A stretch of DNA of 64,000 bases from Adiantum capillus-veneris (Eukaryota; Streptophyta; Polypodiopsida; Polypodiales; Pteridaceae): positions 65,896,996-65,960,995 of the forward strand of contig CM043970.1 of assembly GCA_014529385.2 (NCBI GenBank), written 5' to 3'. The position numbers and the translations under genes were made by a program. Position 1 is the first letter of the stretch. Each line of letters begins with the position of its first letter. Shown here piece by piece: positions 13,541-24,148 of this stretch. The notes below the pieces were generated by a model. The model searched no databases. It was given only the letters and a program-made list of their open reading frames with translations, and had not been told where the DNA came from.

Positions 13541-14004
13541 CATTAGGAAGAGGATGAGGTCTAGGAGGGCCTCTTTATTTTCCATGAGATTATGGAGGTG
13601 ATTAACATTTTGACGAATAGGTACATTCCATGTGTGCAAGAATGGTGGGTGTGTAAGAGAGGTGTAAGAATGGTCAAAGAATGCACCTTTCCCCCTCAAA
13701 AAAGGGGGGGACAACTTTATTATTTTTGGCCTTCCATAACTCCTACATATGATCTCCGATTTGAGTGGAGATTATAGATTTGTTATCTACACACCGAACT
13801 CTTTCCATAGATCTGTTACATGATAGTTTTGTCCGTTAGATTTTAAATTTTATTTTGGGGGGGAAGATTTGAATTCAAACAAACTATCCTTTTTGCCTGT
13901 TTGAATTCAAAATCTATCCTTTGATTGCTCTCTTAATACTAGAGCTTTGACTCCCTTAAACTACCAAATGAAGAGGCCCTCCTAGACTCCATTCTCTTCC
14001 TAAT
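13541..14004. mobile_element. MITE-like foldback element, 464 bp
   Basis: The two ends are inverted repeats of about 35 bases with roughly three mismatches. The left end (13541-13575) starts CATTAGGAAGAGG and runs to TCTAGGAGGGCCTCTT. The right end (13970-14004) runs AAGAGGCCCTCCTAGA to CTCTTCCTAATG. An internal palindrome around TTTGAATTCAAACA (about 13868-13912) adds to the foldback. No coding capacity is evident. If the true ends are GGAAGAG...CTCTTCC, the flanking TA dinucleotides could be the target duplication, as in Tc1/mariner-type MITEs. It lies between the two divergent genes of the left element copy. Confidence 0.7.
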
Positions 14005-14335
14005 GATAGCCAACCAGTTAGTGTTGTCCCATCAGTATATTATTTTACCCTATCATGTGTTGATAGATATGGAATTGATCCTTGTTGGCTTCTATGCGAC
14101 ATTGCGTACAATTGAGTGGACCAGCCGACCAAAGTGGCTAACGGAGGAAAGACTGTACGGATTGGCATGTGTGAATCTTTTGCATGTGAAGAAAACATTC
14201 ATTCTTTGTGCAATGGCTTCTAATGACCAGGCAGACGTTAAGAGTTTGGACATCCCACAGACATGTGAGCACATTTGGACATTGCCTTGACAATCAACCT
14301 CTCTATCTTAGCATGGAATCCAATTGTTGTGACAG

Positions 14336-15098
14336 GTGTTTTGACAAACTAGGAGAGTCTGATGTGTTTAGAGAGTGTCTAAGGGTTGAGGTTTTCTGGG
14401 CGTCGATAGGAAGAGAATTAGGGAACGTACACAGCAACATTTGTAGTATACATTTGACATCCATGCCTGGTTTGGACCTTGATTCATTCGAGATGCCAAG
14501 CTTGCTCATAGAGGAAAGAGCTTTGCTTATGAACTGGCTATTAATGAAAAAGGGGACTCAGTTGGAGGTGGCAAAAGCATTGGCGGACGCAAGAAAAATA
14601 TGCCTTTGCAGGTTAGATTGCTGCATATTGCTGCTTGATATAAATAAAACGTATTTTTGATAGCATGTGGTTCTATAATTGTATTAGATGTTTGCGAAAG
14701 CGTAAGTTCAACGTTAGAGGTGTTGCGAGCTTGCAAAAAATGCTTGAGATCAGCAAACCAGAGCAAGTGTTCAACCCTTTGCAACTAGCTCGAAACTTCA
14801 AGGGAAGAGTTTACCAAGACCTACCTTGGTTCTTGGAATATGATGAGGGATGTTTCCTTGTAAGCGAGGAAAAGGCACACAATGATGCAATGAGAGAAAG
14901 AGAAGAAAGAGAATGTGCAGGTACACAAATGTCCATAGTAGTAGAGTCTAGTGTGCAATTGCCAGGTGGAGACGGATTTGATACAACTTCACAGGTATAG
15001 TCATTTCATTTTCTTAAATTCATCACTGATGAGAACCGTCAACGTGGTTGCATTTCAATTTCACTAATCAATTTAGCTTTGTTATGCAGATCGAATAG
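14336..15098 (+). pseudogene. Partner-gene fragment, relative of the ParB/methyltransferase gene
   Basis: Three exons fit GT-AG rules and keep frame: 14336-14611, 14664-14994 and 15090-15098 (ending Ile-Glu-stop). The second encodes NPLQLARNFKGRV followed by DLPWFLEYDEG. This aligns block for block with MYPLWMRDYGL and YCPWWLDYTQG in exon 8 of the minus-strand gene at 18630-22639. It ends before any methyltransferase motif, so the C-terminal half is absent. Open coding extends upstream of 14336 in the same frame to about 14208, so the 5' border is uncertain. The fragment lies divergent from the broken SWIM transposase at 11071-13232, the same geometry as the intact pair. Homology rests on short aligned blocks and is moderately sure. 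Confidence 0.5.
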
Positions 15099-15406
15099 TC
15101 CATTTGCTCTTCGGGTTCACAACAAGAGGCTAGAGTGAAAGAGAAACATGCATTCTATTGATTTATATGTAAGAATCAGGGTTAATTTTATTTGCGAGAT
15201 AATCAATTCGTGTTTTTTTTCTACAGGTGATTCTTTTTCGAGTTTATAGAAGCATGGATTCCACTCATATGTATGCTCTCTAAGGTGGCGTTGTGGTATG
15301 TTAAATAAGTACCGAGGGAAAGAGAGAGAAGAAGGATTAGACGGAGAGAGAAAAACATACTTGTGAAATAGAGATAGGATCGGGGTGTGAGATTACCGAC
15401 AACGAG

Positions 15407-15407
<1 letters not shown>

Positions 15408-15480
<73 letters not shown>
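15408..15480. repeat. (GA)n microsatellite
   Basis: An almost pure GA tract of about 70 bases lies immediately before the first copy of the roughly 300-bp tandem duplication. Confidence 0.95.
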
Positions 15481-15481
<1 letters not shown>

Positions 15482-15482
<1 letters not shown>

Positions 15483-15732
15483 TGAGAGTGGGAGATAAGG
15501 GGGAGAGAGGAAAGATAGGTTCAAAATGAAAAAAGTCCGGCTAAAGTTTGGGCAAGAAGGTTCTCAAGCCGGTTCAAATTATTTCATTTAGAAACTTGGT
15601 ATAGAATTGTTTATGTGTTGGTTTAATGTATATATTTCATAAATATCCTACATTTTAATTGAGATGAAAGTGGAGTTAAGTAAAAGTGGAGTTTTGTTGT
15701 GAAGAAGGAGGTTGTGTGCACGTTTTCTACTC

Positions 15733-15788
<56 letters not shown>

Positions 15789-16010
15789 GTGGGAGATGAG
15801 GGGGAGAGAGGAAAGATAGGTTCAAAATGAAAAAAGTCCGGCTCAAGTTTGGGCAAGAAGGTTCTCAAGCCGGTTCAAATTATTTCATTTAGTATCTTGG
15901 TATAGAATTGTTTATGTGTTGGTTTAATTTATATATTTTATAAATATCCCACATTTTAATTGAGATGAAAGTGGAGTTTTGTTGTGAAGAAGTAGGTTGT
16001 GTGCACGTTT
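15482..16010. repeat. Tandem duplication, unit about 300 bp
   Basis: The block GGGAGATAAGGGGGAGAGAG to GAGATGAAAGTGGAGTT (15490 to about 15677) recurs at 15791 to about 15980 with a 301-302-base offset and few differences. Each copy is bracketed by (TG)n and (GA)n runs, which suggests unequal exchange or slippage at microsatellites. Confidence 0.85.
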
Positions 16011-16016
16011 TCTACT

Positions 16017-16126
<110 letters not shown>

Positions 16127-16171
16127 CCTGTTCATATGCATGTGAAAAGGTTCCAAAGCCGGGTCCACAAA

Positions 16172-16360
16172 TAATGTTTTCCGAGCCCTTAGAGAGGCAG
16201 TTAGTGGTGGTTACTCATTGCACTATTATATGCCTATAGTATTCATAGAAGAATAATAATCATAGTGTTTCCCGAGCCCTTAGAGAGGCAGTTAGTGTTG
16301 TCTACTCATTGCACTTTTAGATGCTTATAAATCTTATAGGGGAATAATAATCGTAGTGAC
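16172..16360. repeat. Tandem duplication, unit about 91 bp
   Basis: The segment CCGAGCCCTTAGAGAGGCAG starts at 16181 and recurs at 16272. The downstream bases (TACTCATTGCACT..., GAATAATAAT) also match with about 90% similarity. Confidence 0.8.
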
Positions 16361-16569
16361 AAATCATGCATATTTTATTGCACACCCCACTTTAAAAGTT
16401 AGTGGTGGAGTAGTAGACGATTATAATATTCATATTGACAAATCATACATATATTATTGCACGCTCCAATTTAGCAGTTAGCATATGTTGCGTGGGACCC
16501 CTCATGTCACTAACACATGCCACTCTTCCATCACTATCAATGCTTTTTGAGAGCATGGTGCTTTAGCCT

Positions 16570-16577
16570 ATATAAAT
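16570..16577 (+). promoter_or_regulatory. Candidate TATA box
   Basis: TATATAAA about 86 bases upstream of the ATG at 16663 is well placed for a plant core promoter driving the 118-codon frame. Confidence 0.4.
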
Positions 16578-16662
16578 GTTACAAGGCAAGCACCATATGT
16601 TGCACAAGTGAATCGGAGGTGCTAATCAAGAGAGATTTTTTCATTTTCCCTGTACTTATACA

Positions 16663-17019
16663 ATGCCTATACGATATGCAACTACTGGTAATGAGGTAGT
16701 TGCAAAAATCCATGAAGAGCTTCACAAACTCCCCCCCAACGCACCCCTTGAAGAAAAGAAGACGTTTACACAGAGAGAGCGTGACACAAATAAGGCGATC
16801 CGGATGTTCAACCACCTTAATCGCACTCGCAACACCGGAGACCAGGAACTCAATGATGGCTTTGAGACAATGCGAGAAGCTCTGGGCAAGTGGGAGACAT
16901 GGGGGTACATAGATAGCTCTCGAAGGGCCGCTTTACAGGCGGAGATTGACCATTTGCTTGTCTGCAAACGCAGAATCAACCTGGTCGACATCTCTGGCTC
17001 TAATGTGGTTGAAGATTGA
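16663..17019 (+). CDS. Small hypothetical protein, 118 residues
   Basis: An uninterrupted ATG-to-TGA frame. The product is hydrophilic and probably helical, with a Lys/Arg-rich middle (QRERDTNKAIRMFNHLNRTR) and a second helix (RRAALQAEIDHLLVCKRR). No membrane segment or known domain is visible. The frame is supported by its length, normal amino-acid composition and a TATATAAA about 86 bases upstream, but overlapping frames of 70-100 codons exist. It lies between the left partner-gene fragment (ending 15098) and the repeat block preceding the methyltransferase gene, so it could belong to the mobile element or be independent. I do not recognise it. Confidence 0.45.
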   Translation: MPIRYATTGNEVVAKIHEELHKLPPNAPLEEKKTFTQRERDTNKAIRMFNHLNRTRNTGDQELNDGFETMREALGKWETWGYIDSSRRAALQAEIDHLLVCKRRINLVDISGSNVVED

Positions 17020-17639
17020 GGCAAGATTTAAATAATTATGCACTAAATAATATAGTTAAATAAATATGCACTAGCACATGATAAATTGTACTAGTGTGAT
17101 GCAAGTTGTACTGTGTGTGTGTGTGTGTGTGCAGGTTTGATTCCCTACCTAATCGTGTAAGCAAATTATTTTAATTATATGATGCTTATTTTAACTATAT
17201 GATGGTGTTCCACTCTTCAGTGCCTTGGCGATAATAATTCATATGTCTCTGTCTGACTTATTATTATTGAAGTAGCTGTGATACTTTTAATCGGCATGGT
17301 CTACTAACACATCTTCAAGATCTGTCATAATTTAGGGTATTGTTGATATCTTGTAGCTAAACTGAACCGCCAAATGTAACTACAAGCTGTTTGAAAGCCA
17401 AATGTAAAGAAAATCTATGTGAGTTTTTTATATAATGCAAGAAAAAGATGAGCATGTCTTTAGTATTTACCCTACTTTTAGTAGAATATACTTTCCTGTC
17501 CATGTAGGTGTTGTTGCAAACAAGGATGAATGCCTAATAAGACAATTTGAAACTAGGAATCTAAAAAATATTGATGGTTGTACTTGTTTGGGCGAAGACC
17601 TCAAAGTAATGATACACGCATAGACTCTTGCATATAAAA

Positions 17640-18380
17640 TAGTAATTAAGAACACTTTACTGAGTTGAAGAACTACATACGTACATAAACACACACATAT
17701 AAATAACTATATATATTGTATAAACAAGTACTTAAAAATACTTTACCGAGTTGAAGATCTCCTTACGTACATAAACACACACATATAAATAAATAAATAA
17801 AAAGATATTATATATATATAATATAAATATTATATATAAAACTATATATATTCTTAGACCGACAGTGTAAAGAAATACTGACAAGCAAATGAAATTTTGA
17901 CAGCATAACAACGTGAAAAATAAAAATAAAACCATTCCATACTTGCTTCTGTGAAAGCTTGCCTAACTTTTGTTAAGCTTTCCTATTCTATACTTGCTTC
18001 CGTGAAGCTTGCCTAACTTTTGTTAAGATTTCCTATTCGATACTTGCTTCCGTGAAGCTTGCCTAACTTTTGTGTATACATGAAACCATGATTATGTTTC
18101 TAAACATGAACAAAAAGCATGATTATATTCACAAGCAATCAAAATTTCGACAGCATAACGGTGCGAAAATACAAACAAAAAAATTTCCCATTTCATACTT
18201 GCTTCCGTGAAGCTTGACTAACTTTTCTGTATACGTGAAATCATGATTATGTTTTCAAACATGAACAAAAAGCATGATTATATTGATAAGCAATCAAAAT
18301 TTCGGCAGCATAACGATATGAAAATTCAAACTAAAAAAATTCCCATTCCATACTTGCTTCCGTGCAGCAGCAAATGCTCA
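17640..18380. repeat. Nested tandem repeats next to the ParB/methyltransferase gene
   Basis: Two copies of a block around TACGTACATAAACACACACA lie at 17677 and 17765. From about 17895 a motif TTTCGACAGCATAACGG (with variants) and a motif CATACTTGCTTCCGTGAAGC recur several times to 18370. The order of the motifs is preserved, giving units of roughly 60-190 bases. The same CAGCATAACGG motif appears in the same strand sense at 22708 and 23240, on the other side of the minus-strand gene. Confidence 0.75.
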
Positions 18381-18629
18381 CGGGAAGAAGAAATTACATA
18401 AGCAAAAAAGCATATGTTGGTATCTTACTTTGGTAAATCCAAAGCTCTCAACAAACTTCTATCTAGTATAATAAATATGAAATCATGGCTGAATTGATAA
18501 GGACGATCAACACCAACAACATGTCTTCAGTAATACCAAAAAAGTGGCACCCAAACACCATGGTCACACGTTGTTCCATAAAAATCACAAACTAGAAAAA
18601 ATGATAGATAATACCAATGTTGATGTCAA

Positions 18630-21600
18630 TCAAGGGCAATGTGATCCGGGATCATATTGTTGCCAATCAGTCTCCTCCTCGCTATCTGCATCAACTGTTG
18701 AAATAGCACGTACACATGGAGCCTTGAAGCGTGAAAGATGTTGATGGAAGACCTCTGGATCACTATCAATGCAGAGACAGTGTCTAGACAACTCAACGCA
18801 AACATTGCCCAAGCCACCACATCCAGAAAACATATCAACAATGTAGGTGTGCTCCGCAGCAAATGTCCGCACAAGCCAGCTAAAAAAAGGAAAAAATATG
18901 CGTATTTTTACTTTATGTAACATAGTCCAATAACGCATAGTAGGAAGCATATATTCTTACCGAAAGAAGTCAAGGCTACGCTCGGCGGCACCTCTAAGAG
19001 CGTGTCCTCCAATGTACTCTCCGTCGGCGCGCTCCACCAGTATTCCAGACTTGGCATCGAAAGAGTTGTTGTCCACACTCTCTCCATCTCGTCGATCGTA
19101 GATAGGACGTTGACCCTTACGATAAAACAATCCTAGCAATAGTGTTTCCACCTACAAATTAAAATTAGAATGTGATCTAATTGAAGAAAACTACAAGCAT
19201 GATTTTCAATCAACAAATAAATTTACTTACTCTCTCAATCTCAATGGTCTTTCACACATAACCATCGGGGATCAAAATAAGGATGGCGTGCATCATTTTG
19301 AATCCCATCTCGATGGCATGGCTAGACACAATGCCAAAGTGATCAGTGGAGCTTAGGGTGATGTACCACCCATTGTCTGCCACATACTTTGAAGCTATTA
19401 CGGACACTTTCTTACTTAATTTTTGAGAGAATTGATTCCATGGAGGGACCTTCATAATACGCATTGTTAATTTAATTAAAGTTCCAAAACTATCATAGAC
19501 TGTCCATTGTGGTTTTGAAGGATGCATACCTCGTTCTCTGAAAATTTTTCAACTTTAAAGTTTGTTGGAAAATCCGCAAACAAAAGAGAGGCCACTTCAT
19601 TGCTCTTTTCCCCATCAACATGGGCTGAATGAAGAAAATCCAAGATCTTGCATACAATCAAATAAATGTATTTCAAACATTCACAACACACACCACACAC
19701 CACACATAGTTAGTCTTTCTTTTCACACATGTTTACCATTTCTCATCATCGAGAGAAATTTTGTAAACATTTAGCATGTTCCCAATAACGTTCACATCAC
19801 AATCTATGGAAGGCACTGCATAATCAGAAAATAAAATATTTCATCAAGAATTGTTGAGTAGAAAGAAAGTGACAGCTAGATATCTATACAAGCAAGTTTA
19901 CCTGTGGAGCCTTGAGCACCTTTTTGGTTCTTCTTGGGAGACTTCTTGGGCTTCTTGGATCTAACAAAATCCAATCGTTTCTTTATAGAGGAGATTGTAC
20001 TATTGTTTACTCTTTTCGAAGAGGTGGCTTTCTTGGAAGCTGAGCCAATCTCCTCAATACCATTTTCATTTCTTTCAAGAATGTGCTCTAAAGCAAACAA
20101 AAATTATTTCTCACAAACATAATCTAAATAGTATGAGCACTTTAACAATTTTGTAGTTTTTATAAATGCCAAAAATAACATTTATATAAGTTCCCTTCAT
20201 CACGTGGGTAGGTGCCTTGAGTGTAATCTAGCCACCAAGGGCAATACTCAATTTCCCAAGCAATCAAACCATAATCTCTCATCCATAGTGGATACATACA
20301 CTCCTCACAAGAGAGGTCCCTCCAACTTTCAACATCAATTGGCAGCTTCTCCAACAAAGCTTGATCGTAAAGTTGAATTAGCCATCTACATAAAATGCAG
20401 TTAACTTTATTTGAGCTCCTTTCCTAAGTGACTTATTTATTATACAAACTCTAAGTAAAAAATAGAATAACAACCATAAAGATATCAATTGTATTACCTA
20501 AATAATACTCTCCTTGAAGATTCCATAAGCTCTGGAATTTTTTCATCCGACTCTTTTGTGTTGAGCTTACTCCAAAGCTCCAAAAAATCTTTATCAATGT
20601 GGTCCCTCAATTGGTGATGAAACCATGCTTCAAAGCCCTCCGGCATTTCTTCAATCATTTTCCCTTTGATCCTCAAGCATTGCTTCAAGATACTTCCCCA
20701 ATACCACTCTTTACGCAAGTACATTCTAAATTTCATTGCACTAATATAACGCTCAGAAGTAACATCATCTACACGGAAATGCATCAAAGAGTGCAATATT
20801 TCCTTTTTCCTATAGAGCAAACAATAAACAAACCATAAATGCATTGATTCATTTGATGATTTCATGTGTATTTTTTATCCAAAAGTTATTACCTCTCTGG
20901 TGATATTTTAGAAGTTGCCAAAGAGTGGACTTTGTCTCTTGTAAGGCCCACTTGATCCTTTTCTCTTATCCAATTGAAGTTAAATAATAAAGAGAAGAAC
21001 CCTTGGCCATTCGCGAGGTTGGCAATGGCCAACATCTATGTTACATTAGCACGAGATCAAATCAAATCAATTTTTCAATCAAATATATCAAATTCAAATG
21101 ACATGTCAACTTACAATTTTGTAGAAATTCAAACATAAACGGGGAGAAGAGAAAGTGTTTACCTTATAAGCTCTTTCTTTGAATATTTTTTCTACTCTTC
21201 CTCGAGCAACCATTTCCTTTTCTGGCAGTGAAATCGAGGGATCATTGATCTCTTGCATCTCTTTGATAAGAGACAAGTCAAAGTCTTCCTTTTGTAGAGC
21301 AAATGAAAAAAAAAAGTAAGATTTTACAAAATAATGTCAAGCTTTAGAAATTACATAAAAAGTGTACTTTAAGGCAAAAAAATATACCTTCCATATGAGC
21401 ATTGCTAATAAAAGAGCAGGAGCGTTATACCAACTCCCTTTAGATGCCTTCTTCTCACAAGCAAGCTCTACCTCTATCCATCGAATCCAATCTTGGGGAA
21501 AGTCTTTCATTAAAGAATCTTTGCTTGCCACAGCCAGTTTTTGGAACAAGAAGATCTCCTGCCCAAAATTTGTGCTCACAGTGGTTCTACCAATCCTAAA

Positions 21601-22639
21601 CCACAATATCTTAAATTAAATGGCAGTAGAATGACATCGATAAAGTAATAGCAATAACGTTCAAAACAACAAATGTGCTTACTCATTTTGAGAGCGCAAA
21701 GCTAGCATAAGCTCCCCCTCTGCACTTCTATCAACAAAGACAAATTGACATTTCACAAAACAATGTCTCCACTTTATCATTGAAAATTCTACAACAACAA
21801 AAAAGAAAATTAGAAAGCATAGAGTAATATAAGTCAACTTTACATTAAACAAAAAAGAAATCACTTACGTGTTTTTATTAAGCGCATCCAAGTTTTCAAA
21901 CGGTGATTACCATCCCAAACGATAAAATTTTTTCCCCTTAAGTCTTCCCACTCAAGGGGAAGGGAATTATCAAAATCATCGCTTATTTCTCGCCAAATAG
22001 GCCCCATTCATCTTTGTCTAAGTCGGAAACATAATGTTGATCATGGCCTGGCTTCTTAAATGACACAAGAAATGGAGCTCCAAGCACACTATATCCAGAC
22101 ATCTCAAACCTTTTCACCAAGCCCTCAGTACCTGGACCCACCGCTCTAATGGCTTCATTTTCCATCAATCTGCAAAGAGGAATTCGAGGAGGTTCCCCAC
22201 CTCTCTTTACAATAAAACCTTTTACAATCTCCTCCAATATTCGACCATGAACATCCTTTCCGAATACTGTTGGATGATCGGGAGGTTTAGCAACAATTGT
22301 TGTTGCTTCAGACACGCTGTGAGCCACCAATTCACCTTGTGTAGCATGAATATCTATGAACACCTCTGCTTCATGCACATCACTCAATATATCCTCTTCT
22401 TCATGCACATCACCCAAAATATCCTCCTTTCGATGGACATTGGAAGATCGTGCATTGGCCCTATGCCCTGTAGTGCCAGACCTTAATGTGTATCCTACCC
22501 CTACAAGCAAAAGACAATAAGAACACAAATAGTTTAGTGAGTATGATGAGACAAAAGAAAAGAAAACAAATAGCTTAATGTATTTGAACTTACTTTGAGA
22601 GATACCTGTCCTGCCACGTTTAGATGGTGTACGAGCCAT
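18630..22639 (-). pseudogene. ParB-like plus DNA methyltransferase-like transposon companion gene, 14 exons
   Basis: Exons that keep frame with GT-AG borders: 22639-22594, 22500-21869, 21788-21683, 21595-21388, 21288-21163, 21035-20893, 20809-20498, 20385 to about 20190, 20087-19902, 19815-19737, 19646-19530, 19449-19231, 19151-18961 and 18879-18630, about 935 codons in all. Exon 2 ends with FIVWDGNHRLKTWM, which carries the DGNHR (GxHR-type) signature of ParB/sulfiredoxin-fold domains. It is followed by an ALRSQNEIG segment like the helix after that fold. Exon 11 has a motif-IV-like LLFADFPTNF (canonical [DNS]PP[YFW] replaced). Exon 12 has the strand GWYITLSSTDHFG, and exon 14 has the SAM-binding motif VDMFSGCGGLG. 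The order IV then I matches beta-class N6/N4 DNA methylases. Lesions: a 2-base frameshift near 21987-21992 (extra GA), TGA at 19252-19254 (likely CGA to TGA), an exon 10/11 phase mismatch and an unclear exon 8 donor. Confidence 0.72.
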
Positions 22640-22678
22640 AATCTATTAACCACAAACAACAAAAATCTTCTTAGCAAT

Positions 22679-23800
22679 GACAATACAAATATAAAATTCT
22701 AAATTTCGACAGCATAACGGCGTAAAATGAAAATTAAAAAAAAAACCATTCTCAACTTGCTCATGGCAAGGAAAAATACAAATCCACTTTGACATTTGTA
22801 TACCTCTTCTCTACAACGACCTGTTCTTACATCATTGTAATTGCTACTGTAAGTGTGTTAAAGTGTGTGAATGCAAGTGTTTATATGTGTGTGTGTGTGG
22901 ATGTATGCATGATTGTGTGTGTGAATGTAAGTGTAATATGTGTGTCTTTATGCATGATTGTGTGTGTGTTTGTGCTATGTATGCAAGTGTGTTGATGTTG
23001 TGAATGCAAGTGTTTATATATGTGTATGTGTGTATGTATGCAAGTGTGTTGATGTTGTGAATGCACGTGTTTATATATGTGGGTGTATGTATGTATGTGT
23101 GTGTGTGCATGATTATGTGTGTGTGAATGTAAGTGTAATATGTGTGTGTATGCAAGTGTGTTGATGTTGTGAATAAAAGTGTTTATATATGTGTATGTGT
23201 GTATATGCTTGACAATACAAATATAAAATTCTAAATTTCGGCAGCATAATGGCGTAAAATGCAAATTAAAAAGAAAAAACCATTCTCAACTTGCTCATGG
23301 CAAGGAAAAATACAAATCCACTTTGACATTTGTATACCTCTTCTCTACAACGACCTGTTCTTACATCATTGTAATTGTTACTCTAAGTGTGTTTAATATG
23401 TGTGTATGCAAGTGTGTTGATGTGTGTGAATGCAAGTGTTTATATGTGTGTGTGTGTGGATGTATGCATGATTGTGTGTGTGTGTGTGTGAATGTAAGTG
23501 TAATATGTGTGTGTCTGTATGCATGATTGTGTGTGTGTTTGTGCTATGTATGCAAGTGTGTTGATGTTGTGAATGCAAGTGTTTATATGTGTATGTGTGT
23601 ATGTATGCAAGTGTGTTGATGTTGTGAATGCAAGTGTTTATATATGTGGGTGTATGTATGTATGTATGTATGTATGTATGTATGTATGTATGTGTGTATG
23701 CAAGTGTAATGTGTGTGCGTATACATGACTGTGTGTGTGTTTGTGCTATGTGTGCAAGTGTTTTGATGTGTGTGTATGCAAGTGTGTATCACTGTGAGTG
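22679..23800. repeat. 532-bp tandem duplication with (TG)n-rich arrays
   Basis: The block starting GACAATACAAATATAAAATT at 22679 recurs at 23211. It includes the CAGCATAACGG motif, CTTGCTCATGGCAAGG and a long irregular TG/TATG array. The rest up to 23800 is more TGTG/TATG repeat. Open frames of His-Thr or Val-Cys across it are repeat artefacts. It lies between the two divergent genes, 40 bases upstream of the minus-strand start at 22639. Confidence 0.9.
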
Positions 23801-23811
23801 TGTGTGAGTGT

Positions 23812-24148
23812 GTGTGTGTGTGTGTGCTTACCTGCGCACGCTCACCCGATCCACCGGAGGAGGTCCAATGGAAGCTCCTTTGGAGCTCCTCCATGCCTTG
23901 AAAGGCATGGTGAGAAAGTAGCGTGCGCGCTTCCCTCTCACCATGCCTTTCAAGGCATGGAGGAGGTCCAATGGAGGTCCTATTGGATCTCCCCCATGCC
24001 TTTCAAGGCATGGGGGAGCTCCATTAGGAGCTCCAATGCGCTGCCCTCTCACCATGCCTTTCAAGGCATGGGGGAGCTCCATTGGACCTCCATTGGACCT
24101 CCTCCGGTGGATCGGGAGAGCGTGCACAGGTAAGCACACACACACACA
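23812..24148. repeat. Long inverted repeat (foldback hairpin) with internal palindromes
   Basis: The left arm begins with (TG)n then GCTTACCTGCGCACGCTC and GATCCACCGGAGGAGGTCCA. The right arm is its reverse complement (TGGACCTCCTCCGGTGGATC, GAGCGTGCACAGGTAAGC, then (CA)n), with about two mismatches in 57 bases. Inside are four copies of a 20-base near-palindrome: CCATGCCTTTCAAGGCATGG at about 23942, 23996 and 24053, and the opposite orientation at about 23891. Even the flanking TG and CA microsatellites are complementary. It is much more GC-rich than its surroundings. Confidence 0.9.

Noticed and set aside
17635-18380. Regularly spaced repeats that could suggest a CRISPR array
   Set aside because: Repeat units are long, degenerate and without unique spacers, and the genome is a plant's.
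18544-18874. Plus- and minus-strand frames overlapping the last methyltransferase exon
   Set aside because: Shadow frames; only the frame joined through the 18880-18960 intron carries the VDMFSGCGG motif.
22789-23894. Open frames of 60-127 codons rich in His-Thr or Val-Cys on both strands
   Set aside because: They are translations of the (TG)n/(TATG)n array and change identity with strand; no start context or domain.
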